Shown piece by piece: positions 7,553 to 16,729 of a DNA stretch of 46,620 bases (the stretch's first letter is position 1; every line of letters starts with the position of its first letter). The notes below the pieces were generated by a model. That model searched no databases. It saw only the letters and a program-made list of their open reading frames with translations, and was not told the origin of the DNA. The position numbers and the translations under genes are program-made. Source of the DNA: Candidatus Aenigmatarchaeota archaeon (GTDB taxonomy: Archaea > Aenigmatarchaeota > Aenigmatarchaeia > QMZS01); assembly GCA_030600555.1 (NCBI GenBank), contig JAUVLW010000006.1, forward strand, positions 1 to 46,620, given 5' to 3'.

Positions 7553-7987
7553 TTAAATATATTTTTTCCAGAACTCAGGATTTTTGTCAATGGCTTCAAG
7601 CAAAACTTGGGTGCAAAATCCCATCTTATTCCGGTCTTTATTTCCAAATGTCTTGACTGGATCTATAAACATAGCTTCTGAGTAATCCTTTTGGTTTGGA
7701 GCTAGGGTCCCTCCAACTATTTTTACAAAATAATCAGTCATTGTCAACAAATAATTTTCTTGTGTGCCTTTTTTAGTGCCGATTATGCATTTGACAATTA
7801 TATCAATTCCGAGTTTTCTTTTCACCGCAGAAATTAATTTTAGTTCAGGATTTTCCATTCGGTCAATATAAGATGATGGAAGGGAAAGTATATTTGGAAA
7901 AGGAAATTTTGTTGGCGCTCTTCTTGCCACGAGAACTAAACCTTTGTTGTTATAAATTATAGCTGAAACTGCGTGCTTTTCTTCCAT
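7553..7987 (-). CDS. Nudix-fold protein with degenerate catalytic box
   Basis: 144 residues that start like a Nudix hydrolase (HAVSAIIYNNKGLVLVARRA) with the PFPNILSLPSSYIDRMENPELKLISAVKRKLGI arrangement of the Nudix box region. The consensus GX5EX7REUXEEXGU is not met: the REUXEE acidic residues are replaced (AVKRKLG). A pyrophosphohydrolase activity is therefore doubtful; a binding or regulatory role is more likely. Family assignment is moderate. Confidence 0.6.
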   Translation of the reverse strand: MEEKHAVSAIIYNNKGLVLVARRAPTKFPFPNILSLPSSYIDRMENPELKLISAVKRKLGIDIIVKCIIGTKKGTQENYLLTMTDYFVKIVGGTLAPNQKDYSEAMFIDPVKTFGNKDRNKMGFCTQVLLEAIDKNPEFWKKYI

Positions 7988-8023
7988 AAATATAATTTAT
8001 TTTACAAAAGGTATTTAAAGTTT

Positions 8024-8740
8024 TTAGAGAAACAAAACAAAAACAATCAACCCTAAAATTGCGGAGGAGGTTGTTGCAATTAAATTGGTTGTTTCATTTG
8101 AACATTTTCCTTCTAACTCAAATTTTGCTCCGATATAAGAATCTATGTTGCATCCAATGAACCCAACTAGGGTGGCAAGGATAAATAATTTGAATCCTAG
8201 ATAAACTCCCGGAAGCGAAACAAGCAAACCTCCAATCAAGCCTATAAGAAGACCTAATTTAGACACACCACCTTCTGTTCCGGTTTTAACTTCTTCCAGA
8301 GTTGTAATAAGTCTTGGATTTTTCTTGCTAAGTTGTCCTATTTCAGAAGCAAGAGTGTCTGCGCATGCGCATGAGAGTCCGCATAAAAAAGCGAAGTAAA
8401 TTGCGGGGTGCGGAATCACAAGATAAATAAATGAAAATAGCAGTGAGGGGAAAAGATTACCCATAAGATTTTTGAGTTTCCTCCCTTTTTTGTGAGCAAC
8501 CATTTTGTAGTCTCTTTTGTATTTTGTGGCAAAACTTGTAAGAATATACAATATCAGTAGAGATGCGAACCAGTAAAGAGGAAACAGAAGAATAAAGTAT
8601 AAAGAAAATGAAAAAGTAAATATCGCTGATTTTTTGTCAAGGACTTTTTTTACATACCCAACACCTACGAGAAGAATACAGAGAAAAATAGCTACCAGAT
8701 TGATAAGCGGTATTGAGATGATCATATTTGTTATTTCCAT
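8024..8740 (-). CDS. DUF92/TMEM19-family membrane protein, possible polyprenyl-phosphate kinase
   Basis: 238 residues, about six transmembrane helices. Conserved loops CACADTLASEIGQLS (about 126-140) and VKTGTEGGVS (about 151-160) are the DUF92 signature, with GCNIDSYIGAKFE near the C-terminus. The family includes plant VTE6, a phytyl-phosphate kinase, so a prenyl-phosphate kinase role in archaeal lipid salvage is plausible but inferred. The start overlaps the end of the Lon-like protease gene by 10 nt, so the two are translationally coupled in a three-gene operon. Confidence 0.85.
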   Translation of the reverse strand: MEITNMIISIPLINLVAIFLCILLVGVGYVKKVLDKKSAIFTFSFSLYFILLFPLYWFASLLILYILTSFATKYKRDYKMVAHKKGRKLKNLMGNLFPSLLFSFIYLVIPHPAIYFAFLCGLSCACADTLASEIGQLSKKNPRLITTLEEVKTGTEGGVSKLGLLIGLIGGLLVSLPGVYLGFKLFILATLVGFIGCNIDSYIGAKFELEGKCSNETTNLIATTSSAILGLIVFVLFL

Positions 8741-10461
8741 GTTTTACCTGTAATCACGCCTGCGATGAAACATAATATAACCGAAATTGTTAGGAATAAA
8801 ATTGCGGTATCATAATTGCATGAAACCGGGGTTAAGAATTCACTTGGTTTTATTTCTTCAGGTTCAAAATCCTGATTTAACAAATGGTTTAAATTTGAAA
8901 GTTTTTCTGCGTAGGTATAATATACCAAAGATGCTGAAGAATCATCTTCCTTTAGGGTTTCAGCATATTCAAAATAACTTTGTCCTATTACTGAATTTGT
9001 TTTGTTTATCGCTGCCAGAGCTCTTCTTCTGTGCAGTTCTATAAGATATTCATCTTCTTTGTATAATACTTCTGAAGCAAGTTCCGCATTTACATAACTT
9101 TTAATTCCGGTTATAATTGATGCATAATATTTTTCTGAGTTGTAATTATCTCTTGCTTTTTCAAGCATGGTGTAAGCATTGCTTAACAAACTATTTGATG
9201 TTGTGAGTGAAATGTAAGTCAATATAGAAGAAGTTTCAGACAGGATTTCATTGGCGGCTTTTTTAGGGTCTCTGCTGATTTCTATGTATTTTGGGAACTG
9301 GTCAGCGTAACTCATCCATGAGATTGCGGTATATAATCTTTGGTCTGCAAAAGAAGCGTAATACATACTTTGGGTATAGTCTTCATTATAATAATCTCTC
9401 CACGCAAGTTCAAGGTTATTATTGGTTTCTGATAATCTTTCTTCAGTTATTGCATAGAGTTCAATGTTGGGTGTGTTGATTTCAAAGATTTGGCTTTCAA
9501 TATTATTAAGGTAATTTTTCAGAAGATTTTTTTTATCTTCACTTTCAAGCAGTTCAGTTAGTTTAATTCCATATTTGTAAGAGATGGATTTTGAGAATGC
9601 CAACGAAGCCGCGGAATAATAATTTTCTTTGTTGTAATTCTCTTCCGCTTTGTCAAGAGATAATTCGCAGAGTTCAGAAACCTGTTTTTCAGAGTCATAA
9701 CCAATCTTTGAATTTTTAAGTTTTATTTCGCATTCACTTTTTAATTCTTTTGCATTCTCAAGAAGTTTGTCCGCAAGTTTTTTCATCACTTGCTGGTATT
9801 CTTTGCTTCTTTCAAATTTAAATTCCGGTGTTTTTATTTCGTAATTTGTAAAATATTTAAATGCTTCCTGCACAGAAGATACCTTTTTTACAGTGAGGTT
9901 CCAGTGGTCGCTTGCATATTTAACTGCATCCACTTGTCCTGAAGTATTTTCTTCAAATATAAAATGCCTTTTAGGTATTAAGAAGGTATCGCCCATCTCA
10001 GAAACAGCTTCGGCTTTTTCAATAATGCCTGAGACCGCTCCTATTGAACCATCAAGATTAATTGTTCCTGTTATCATTACGTTGTTGTTTATTTTTGCAT
10101 CCAATAACGAGGCAAGAGTTGCAATGGTCATTGCAGCCCCTCCGCTTGGTCCCCCAACAATCTGCGCCTCTGATCTTATAGTATAATAGAAATCATATTT
10201 TGAGCAGTCAAGGAATAAAATGTCGCAGGCGACTTTTTTTGCGATTATTGCGGAGGCCTGAGTATCTACTTTTGTGAGAGGCCAGGTATCTACATAAACA
10301 TGCCCATTGCCTTCTTTAATATCCACAGTTACGCTTGCAAGAGCTCCTTTATGTCCATACTCGGTGTCTTCAACAGCGGGAAGGTAAATTGTGGTTTCTT
10401 TTAACGCAAGAGTGGGTGTTATAAGCAGGAATAGAGTTAATAAAAATATTATTTTTCTCAT
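8731..10461 (-). CDS. secreted, membrane-anchored Lon-type (S16) protease, COG1750-like
   Basis: 576 residues. There is an N-terminal signal peptide (MRKIIFLLTLFLLITPTLAL) and one C-terminal transmembrane helix (ILFLTISVILCFIAGVIT), so the bulk is outside the cell. The protease domain (about 22-200) has catalytic S106 in GGPSGGAAM and K149 in SGIIEKAEA; their 43-residue separation is the Lon Ser-Lys dyad spacing. The central and C-terminal part is a long alpha-helical repeat region rich in Tyr/Glu (YYSAASLAF, YYNEDYTQSMYYA, YNSEKYYASI), looking like tandem helical hairpins. There is no AAA+ domain, so it acts without ATP. Overlaps both operon neighbours. Confidence 0.9.
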   Translation of the reverse strand: MRKIIFLLTLFLLITPTLALKETTIYLPAVEDTEYGHKGALASVTVDIKEGNGHVYVDTWPLTKVDTQASAIIAKKVACDILFLDCSKYDFYYTIRSEAQIVGGPSGGAAMTIATLASLLDAKINNNVMITGTINLDGSIGAVSGIIEKAEAVSEMGDTFLIPKRHFIFEENTSGQVDAVKYASDHWNLTVKKVSSVQEAFKYFTNYEIKTPEFKFERSKEYQQVMKKLADKLLENAKELKSECEIKLKNSKIGYDSEKQVSELCELSLDKAEENYNKENYYSAASLAFSKSISYKYGIKLTELLESEDKKNLLKNYLNNIESQIFEINTPNIELYAITEERLSETNNNLELAWRDYYNEDYTQSMYYASFADQRLYTAISWMSYADQFPKYIEISRDPKKAANEILSETSSILTYISLTTSNSLLSNAYTMLEKARDNYNSEKYYASIITGIKSYVNAELASEVLYKEDEYLIELHRRRALAAINKTNSVIGQSYFEYAETLKEDDSSASLVYYTYAEKLSNLNHLLNQDFEPEEIKPSEFLTPVSCNYDTAILFLTISVILCFIAGVITGKTWK

Positions 10462-10949
10462 AATTTATCTCTAAAACAATTAAAATATAATTTTTTGATT
10501 TCTTCCTTTTTTTCCGGGTTTATCTCAAGCACAACAATACCTTCCCCTGGCTGACCATATAAGACAACACCTTTTTCATATTCAAGAACAACAGGGAGAA
10601 CCAGCAGGTCTTCCTCGCCTTTAATTTCAAGGAGGCTGTTGTTGTATTTTAGGGATTCTTTAATTTCTTTAACAGAATTTTCTGAAATTCCCCCCGCTTC
10701 GTTGTCTGATTTGAAAGTGTTTTCAAATAAATCCTGATAATTATAATTGATTTCTTTCCTTTTTATTTTGTAGTCGATAATGGAAAGTTTTGGCTTAAAG
10801 CCCAGTTCAAGCGCTGTTTGAGTCACTTTATCCCCTATTGTTAGGATTTCTTTGTTTTTTATTGCTTCCAGCAGATTGTCTGGGTTAATCAGATTCCCAA
10901 GAGGTTTCTTCAGAATTTCCCTGCATTCTTTTTTTAGGATAAGGTCCAT
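10458..10949 (-). CDS. GTP-dependent dephospho-CoA kinase (DUF359)
   Basis: Archaeal enzyme for the last step of coenzyme A synthesis, using GTP. Family motifs are in order: GDKVTQTALELG (about 38-49), KLSIIDYKIKR (about 54-64), EEDLLVLPVVL (about 116-126) and YGQPGEGIVVLEI. The 163-aa length is typical. It is the first gene of the operon; its last codons overlap the protease start (4 nt). Confidence 0.92.
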   Translation of the reverse strand: MDLILKKECREILKKPLGNLINPDNLLEAIKNKEILTIGDKVTQTALELGFKPKLSIIDYKIKRKEINYNYQDLFENTFKSDNEAGGISENSVKEIKESLKYNNSLLEIKGEEDLLVLPVVLEYEKGVVLYGQPGEGIVVLEINPEKKEEIKKLYFNCFRDKL

Positions 10950-11012
10950 TATAATAGTTGTTTTTGCATGTTAAGAACTGTTGAAATTATTATTCTGAAG
11001 GATAAACATTTT

Positions 11013-14000
11013 TTATTTATTAAATCCAAACCCCAAACTCAAATCTTTGTACTCAATTTCCCCCTTTTTATTTTCAATCCCATAACTAATTTTCTTCGCC
11101 CGAACTTCTTTTTTCAACCTATCCTCAAATTTCCTGATAAATTCTTTATCTTCCAAAAATAAATTAATCTTGTCAAGAACATTTAGTTCTTCTTCCCCTC
11201 TCGCTCTCTGAATCCCTCTCACAAGTTCCCTGAAAAATCTTTCTTCTTTTAATTCTTCATCCTCTGTTAAATCAAGAACAACATAACCTTTTGAAAATGA
11301 AGTCCCTTCCAGGCTTTTCTGTTTTATTATCAAATCATTTTTTTCAATTTCAAATTCTCCAAATTTCATTTTATCTTTTAGTTCTTCGGGTTTTATTTTC
11401 TCAATCAGTTTAACAACTTCATTTGTTTTCCCCCCGAACTTTTTCCCTATCTTCGCAAAGTTTGGTTTTATTTCCACGTTATCCGCTTCTCCAAATTCAA
11501 CATCAAATACATTTGAAAGTGTTTTAATAATTTCTTTTACTTCCTCAACATTTATTTTAGATGAACAAAACACAGTTGTTTTTTTCACTGGCAATCTTAA
11601 TCTTATCCCCTGTTTTTGCCTTTCGCTGTTAATTGCTTCGGAGATTTCTTTTGCGAATTCAAATTGATTTTCAAGACTTTCATTTATTTTTTCTGTTTCC
11701 GGTTCAGGCCATTTGCTTAGATGCACGGACTGATTAAAGAGCGAAGTATATAAGTCTTCTGATAGGAAGGGGGTTATTGGGGCGAGCAGTTTCAAAACTT
11801 TTTCTAAAGTGTAGGTCATCACTTTCCCAACTTCTCCCATATCTCTTCTACCCCTCACTAGTTTAATGTAAATTCTTGAAAAATCATTTACAATAAATTC
11901 AACAATTCTTCTTGTGGCGTAATGAAATCTGAATTCTTCAAAATCTTTTGTGGATTTTGATACAAGAGAATTGACTTTTGAAATGAGCCATTTATCAGGA
12001 AGTTTTTCAGGAACAACTTCTCCGATATTTTCAGTTGAATAGGATTGCACGAAGGTTACAAGATTATACAATGTGTTCAGTTTGTTGTGCAATATTTTTG
12101 CTTCTTCCAGAGAGAATCTTTGGGTCTCCCAGGGAACATTTGTCTGGCAGATATACAATCTTAATAAATCCGCGCCAATTTCTTTATATCCATCTTCAGC
12201 CCACACAACATTTCCAATACTTTTGCTCATTTTTTCACCTTTTTCATCAAGGGTCCATCCATTACAGCAGACGGTTTTATAAGGTACTTTGTCAAATACA
12301 GACATTCCGCATAACATCAGTGAATAAAACCAACCTTTTACCTGGTCCTGACTCTCATCAATTAAATCTACTGGTTCAAGTTCTTCAAATAATTCTTTGT
12401 TTTTGAAAGGATAGCCCAGGGATGCAAAAGGCGCAATTCCTGAGTCAAACCATACATCAAGAATGTCTTTTTCTCTTTCCATTTCCCCGCCGCATTCGCA
12501 TTTTAAGTGAATGTTGTCTACTACAGAAACGGATATATCAAAGTCAGCAGGAACTTTTTCTATTGAGTGTTCCAACATCTCTTCTCTTGAACCAATTACT
12601 TTTGATGAACCGCATTCTTTGCAGATCCATACAGGCAATGGAATACCCCAGAATCTTTGTCTTGTAATTGGCCAGTCTGGAGAATTTTGGATTAAATTAT
12701 AAAATTGTTCTTCAACAAATTCAGGAAGCCATCTTACGGATTTGGTTGCTTTAAGAATCTTTTCTCTTAAGGTATCAATTTTCATAAACCATTGTTTGCT
12801 CTTCCTGAAGATTAAAGGAGTGCTGCATCTCCAGCATACGGGGGAGGAGTGGACTAGGGTTGTGTTGTAAAATAAATTTTCTTTTGATTTAAGGTATTCA
12901 AGAATTTCTTTGTTTGCTTCTTCAATATTTTTATCTTTGAAGATTCCTGTTTCTTCTTCAAGTTTCCCGCAACTGTTTACTGGTGAAGGGCTTGGCAGGT
13001 TATAATGTTCTCCTATTCTATTGTCTTCAGCCCCATGACCTGGAGCAATATGAATTATTCCGGTGCCTGTGGAAATATCAACAAGGTGCCCAAATTCATC
13101 CTGCCCTTCAACTTCTTTTTTCGCCCTGATTTTTCCCGCAACTCTTTTTTTCATTATTGGAATTGAAAGCACTATTGTGTGTGAATCTTCAATTTCTTTT
13201 TGGAGTGGACCTTCAAGCAGAGATTCATATCTTGTTCCTTCCAGTTCTTTGCCTTCAACTTCAGAAAGTATTTTAAATTCTTTGCCGAGTTCTTTAAAAA
13301 GTTCAAGTCTTTTTTTTGCGAGGATTAATGTTTCCCCGTTTATTTCTACTTTGACATATTTTTCTTCAGGGTGAACGCAGAGAGCGACATTTGCTGGGAG
13401 AGTCCATGGGGTTGTGGTCCACACAAGGAAATATTCTTCGCGGTTTTTTATTTTGAATTTTATGTAAATTGAATGGCTGGTTAGGTTTTTGTATTTGTCG
13501 CTGATTTCATAACCGCTTAAAACCGTTTCGCAGTGAGGGCACCAATAGTTTGGTTTTTCGCCCGGAACAAGAAGTCCTTTGTCATGAATTTTTTTTATTG
13601 CCCACCATCCGCTTTCCCTGTAAGAGTTATCAATTGTGAGGTAAGGTGTTAAATATCCTCTCCAGGCTCCAAGTTTTTTATAAAGTTTCATCCATTCTTT
13701 TTCATTTCCGACCGCAAAATTTCTGCACTCGGATATAAATTTATCAATTCCAATTTTTTCAATATCCTTTTTTTCCTTAATGTTGAATTTTTTTTCAACT
13801 TTATTTTCTATTGGCAATCCCCCGCAGTCAAAACCAGGCTGGAACCACACATTAAATCCCTGCATAAATTTAATTTTCCCCCACACATCTTTGTATGTTG
13901 TTGTCTTGACATGTCCGACATGCGCAGAAGCGTTTACATAAGGAGGTCCGTCAAGCAGATAGAATTTCTTACCTTCTTTCTGGTTTACTATTTTTTCAGG

Positions 14001-14063
14001 GGTTTTATCTTCTTCCCATTTTTTCAGAATTCTTTCCTCAACTTCTTTTGGGTTGTATTGCAT
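11013..14063 (-). CDS. ileS: isoleucyl-tRNA synthetase
   Basis: Class Ia synthetase charging tRNA-Ile. The HIGH motif variant is HVGH (near residue 49, PPYVNASAHVGH), followed by GFDCGGLPIE, typical of IleRS. The KMSKS loop is GEKMSKSIGN. Editing-domain motifs (WTTTPWTLPANVAL, GIIHIAPGHGAED) are present, as are zinc-like Cys pairs CWRC and CKEC/CECG. 1016 aa is the archaeal/eukaryotic-type length. Stand-alone gene. Confidence 0.97.
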   Translation of the reverse strand: MQYNPKEVEERILKKWEEDKTPEKIVNQKEGKKFYLLDGPPYVNASAHVGHVKTTTYKDVWGKIKFMQGFNVWFQPGFDCGGLPIENKVEKKFNIKEKKDIEKIGIDKFISECRNFAVGNEKEWMKLYKKLGAWRGYLTPYLTIDNSYRESGWWAIKKIHDKGLLVPGEKPNYWCPHCETVLSGYEISDKYKNLTSHSIYIKFKIKNREEYFLVWTTTPWTLPANVALCVHPEEKYVKVEINGETLILAKKRLELFKELGKEFKILSEVEGKELEGTRYESLLEGPLQKEIEDSHTIVLSIPIMKKRVAGKIRAKKEVEGQDEFGHLVDISTGTGIIHIAPGHGAEDNRIGEHYNLPSPSPVNSCGKLEEETGIFKDKNIEEANKEILEYLKSKENLFYNTTLVHSSPVCWRCSTPLIFRKSKQWFMKIDTLREKILKATKSVRWLPEFVEEQFYNLIQNSPDWPITRQRFWGIPLPVWICKECGSSKVIGSREEMLEHSIEKVPADFDISVSVVDNIHLKCECGGEMEREKDILDVWFDSGIAPFASLGYPFKNKELFEELEPVDLIDESQDQVKGWFYSLMLCGMSVFDKVPYKTVCCNGWTLDEKGEKMSKSIGNVVWAEDGYKEIGADLLRLYICQTNVPWETQRFSLEEAKILHNKLNTLYNLVTFVQSYSTENIGEVVPEKLPDKWLISKVNSLVSKSTKDFEEFRFHYATRRIVEFIVNDFSRIYIKLVRGRRDMGEVGKVMTYTLEKVLKLLAPITPFLSEDLYTSLFNQSVHLSKWPEPETEKINESLENQFEFAKEISEAINSERQKQGIRLRLPVKKTTVFCSSKINVEEVKEIIKTLSNVFDVEFGEADNVEIKPNFAKIGKKFGGKTNEVVKLIEKIKPEELKDKMKFGEFEIEKNDLIIKQKSLEGTSFSKGYVVLDLTEDEELKEERFFRELVRGIQRARGEEELNVLDKINLFLEDKEFIRKFEDRLKKEVRAKKISYGIENKKGEIEYKDLSLGFGFNK

Positions 14064-14114
14064 AAAATTAACTATAAAAATTTAAGTTTTATGGAAAATT
14101 AAAAATAAACGTGA

Positions 14115-14456
14115 TTACAAAGGATTTATTGTTTCGCTTTTGTATTTTATTTCATATCCTTCATTAAGTATTTTTAAGGCTCTTTCTGCTTCTGCCTGCC
14201 AATGTTTATATTCACTGATGTTATTTATTACTTGTATAGCTCTTTTAGGAGTAGTATCAATTTCAAGGTAATTTTTAACTGTTAGGATTGAATTACTGAC
14301 CAACCCAGTATAATTTTTTATATTTTTTCCTATACCTATTTTTGCAGCCTCTGTGATATCTTCTTCAGAGTCTCCATTATCTCTTGCATAACTTACAAAT
14401 GGATGAATAAGTCCATCTTCTATTGCCAATAGTATATTATATTTTTCATCACTCAT
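14115..14456 (-). CDS. hypothetical protein, 113 aa
   Basis: No family recognised. Soluble, acidic N-terminal half (DGLIHPFVSYARDNGDSEEDI) and helical C-terminal half with KHWQAEAERALKILNEGYEI. It lies between ileS and the secreted Cys-rich protein gene. The AT-rich upstream gap holds an inverted repeat TCAACAA-n5-TTGTTGA (14499-14517) that could terminate the upstream gene or bind a regulator. Confidence 0.55.
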   Translation of the reverse strand: MSDEKYNILLAIEDGLIHPFVSYARDNGDSEEDITEAAKIGIGKNIKNYTGLVSNSILTVKNYLEIDTTPKRAIQVINNISEYKHWQAEAERALKILNEGYEIKYKSETINPL

Positions 14457-14569
14457 ATATAATACCCATAAATTATAAATAGTTCTTCTTTGTAATATTC
14501 AACAATTGTTTTGTTGATTAATTGGTTATATTCTGAAGCTTTCTGCGACAATAATTATTTGAAATAAAT

Positions 14570-16645
14570 TTATTCTCCCGACCAGCCTGCAAGTCTTGCC
14601 ATCATCCACCAGAAAGCCCTCGCTTTCATATTGCAGTTCAAAGGTTTTGAGTGAGCGCAGGAACAAGTAGAGCACATGTCTGAAGAAGGATTAGCTGCAC
14701 ACCATTCATCTGCCCAATTACCCCCATTATAACTACAAGCATCATTTGCATTTTTATCTAAAAAATAACTGCCGTCAGGATTATAACTTTCAATATCCGC
14801 AAAATCAAAAAGAATTTTATTATTTGTTTTGCAGAAGTCGCGAATCTGATTATTTCTTTGATTTAAATTTCCATTTTCTCCGGTTCCCGTAAGGTGACCT
14901 GTCATGTAGATAAAGGTTATATCTGGATAGTCTAGTTCAAGTTGATTCATTAAATCAAGGTAAATTTGCATATTGCTTTCACTTGTGTCTGCTTGACCGC
15001 ACCAAGACCACATCACAAGATTTCGGTTATTGTTTGAGTTTTCGAGCATATCTTTTGTTCTTGATTCCCAGGTTGTCCTGTCTGGATTTCCCAAGTCTCC
15101 TGAAGGCGTTCGGTCATGAAGAGATAAAATATTAATCCCTCCATCAGTGTTAAATGAATATAAACTGGATTTTTCTTTAAGAATATTCATCCCGCTTATT
15201 ATCTGGCTTCCATGCGAGGTGTGACCATAGGATATTCTAAATGTTTCTTTGGCTTTTTCAATCCATGAATTTGGAATGCTGTCAAATTTGTTGATTGTTG
15301 TGTGGTCAGCTATTATTGTTGAAGTGGTGAATCGACAGTACCCATTACAACAAGGATAACCCAAACAATCATAAGTTCCGGAAATTTCAGTGCCAATGCA
15401 GGTTTGACCTGAATCGCAACAAACCCCATTTAAATCACCGCAAGTAGCAGAACAATCAGGACAGGTTATTTCATGTTGCAGATATCTTATAACATAAGCA
15501 TTGCAGTTATTTGCATATTTCATTATATAGGCTTCATAACATTTGCCCACCACAGGCTGATTTTGGGTCATGGTATTGTCAAGCCATAACCATAATTGCT
15601 TTCCGCAATTGTTTTTGTCTCTGATTTCCACCAAATATTCTGTTGAAGCGGTAGAACCTCCCTCCGAACAACCATTATTTGCTGTGCAACCTTTTTGTAT
15701 GATTTTCAGTTTATGATTTCCATCCATCCAAACAAGGTCTTCATGAGTATGACATTTATCGCATTCAGGACAGGTCACTTCATTTTGAAGTCTGCTTGTT
15801 ATTGTATACCCGCAACCACCTGTACGTATCATTACCAAATAACATTTACTAATTTCCAAAGGACTAACGTTAGGACTGACCCAAATCCACAATTGTTTGC
15901 CGCAATTAATTCCTCTTCTAATTTCAATTTTATATTCTGTGCCACAACTGTCGGTGCATCCTTTTTCCAAAACTTTTATCTCATAATCATTATTTTGGGG
16001 TAACCAAGAAGGATCTTCATGGGGGACATGGCACTTTGAATCTTCTCCCCCAATAATTATATCCGCAGTTGCGGATTTTGGAGGTAATGGGCTGAAGCAG
16101 ACCGCAACAATCCCGACAGTTCCGTTTTCTTTTGGTTTGAAAGTGTTTGTATAAGGGTCTGTTTTAATATTGCTCAAATAAGGATAAGTATTATAATCAA
16201 CAGGATTGTTTATTTTATTAATCATCACATACAAGCCATCAGTACAATTAGTTACCGTACAAGTACAGGAATCGCCGATTTTGCAGGTTGCTGGGCACTG
16301 GAGGAATGACTTGGTGATTTCAATTTCCTTTTTTAGAATAATCGGCATTGGGGTGCTAAAACAAAAACCCATTATTTTTATTTTCCCTGTGCCTGTTGGT
16401 GTGAAGCTTACTTTTGCTGGGGGGATTCCTACAATTACAGGAAACTGCAATGGATTTCCTTCGCTATTCAAAACTATCCATAGACCACTGGTACAAACAC
16501 CTCCATCCAACTTTAATTCACAGGAACATTGTTGGTTTATAGAACATTTGGAACAGTCAAGACTGTCCGCGAATGTTGGTGTAATAAAAAATATAATTAA
16601 TAGAAAACTCAAAATTAATATTTTTTGATTAAATTTTTTGTTCAT
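14570..16645 (-). CDS. large secreted Cys-rich repeat protein with C-terminal hydrolase-like domain
   Basis: 691 residues with signal peptide (about 1-26). Two pairs of internal repeats can be seen. First are two about 80-residue Cys modules beginning CSKCSINQQCSC and CPATCKIGDSCTC, each ending in a G.....CFS strand. Next are two about 105-residue modules beginning CHVPHEDPSW and CHTHEDLVW, each with NCGKQLWIW/NCGKQLWLW and ending TCPECDKC/TCPDC. A C-terminal domain (about 440-691) has YGHTSHGSQI, MWSWCGQ, YMTGHLTGTGENG and DFADIESY, reminiscent of an SGNH-type hydrolase, but I cannot assign it firmly. Many Cys imply disulfides outside the cell. Confidence 0.7.
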   Translation of the reverse strand: MNKKFNQKILILSFLLIIFFITPTFADSLDCSKCSINQQCSCELKLDGGVCTSGLWIVLNSEGNPLQFPVIVGIPPAKVSFTPTGTGKIKIMGFCFSTPMPIILKKEIEITKSFLQCPATCKIGDSCTCTVTNCTDGLYVMINKINNPVDYNTYPYLSNIKTDPYTNTFKPKENGTVGIVAVCFSPLPPKSATADIIIGGEDSKCHVPHEDPSWLPQNNDYEIKVLEKGCTDSCGTEYKIEIRRGINCGKQLWIWVSPNVSPLEISKCYLVMIRTGGCGYTITSRLQNEVTCPECDKCHTHEDLVWMDGNHKLKIIQKGCTANNGCSEGGSTASTEYLVEIRDKNNCGKQLWLWLDNTMTQNQPVVGKCYEAYIMKYANNCNAYVIRYLQHEITCPDCSATCGDLNGVCCDSGQTCIGTEISGTYDCLGYPCCNGYCRFTTSTIIADHTTINKFDSIPNSWIEKAKETFRISYGHTSHGSQIISGMNILKEKSSLYSFNTDGGINILSLHDRTPSGDLGNPDRTTWESRTKDMLENSNNNRNLVMWSWCGQADTSESNMQIYLDLMNQLELDYPDITFIYMTGHLTGTGENGNLNQRNNQIRDFCKTNNKILFDFADIESYNPDGSYFLDKNANDACSYNGGNWADEWCAANPSSDMCSTCSCAHSKPLNCNMKARAFWWMMARLAGWSGE

Positions 16646-16729
16646 AATTCAATATATTTTTGTATATATATTATTTTCTGAATATTTGGTTTTTATGACG
16701 GGAATTTTATATTAAATTGATGAATATAT

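Noticed and set aside
12035-12406. 123-aa plus-strand ORF inside ileS, and the similar long ORFs within valS, topA and the coiled-coil gene
   Set aside because: They lie fully inside clearly conserved genes on the opposite strand and their translations look like antisense noise.
15695-16628. Plus-strand ORFs opposite the secreted Cys-rich protein
   Set aside because: Shadows of a repeat-rich gene with a good signal peptide; no start context or domain.
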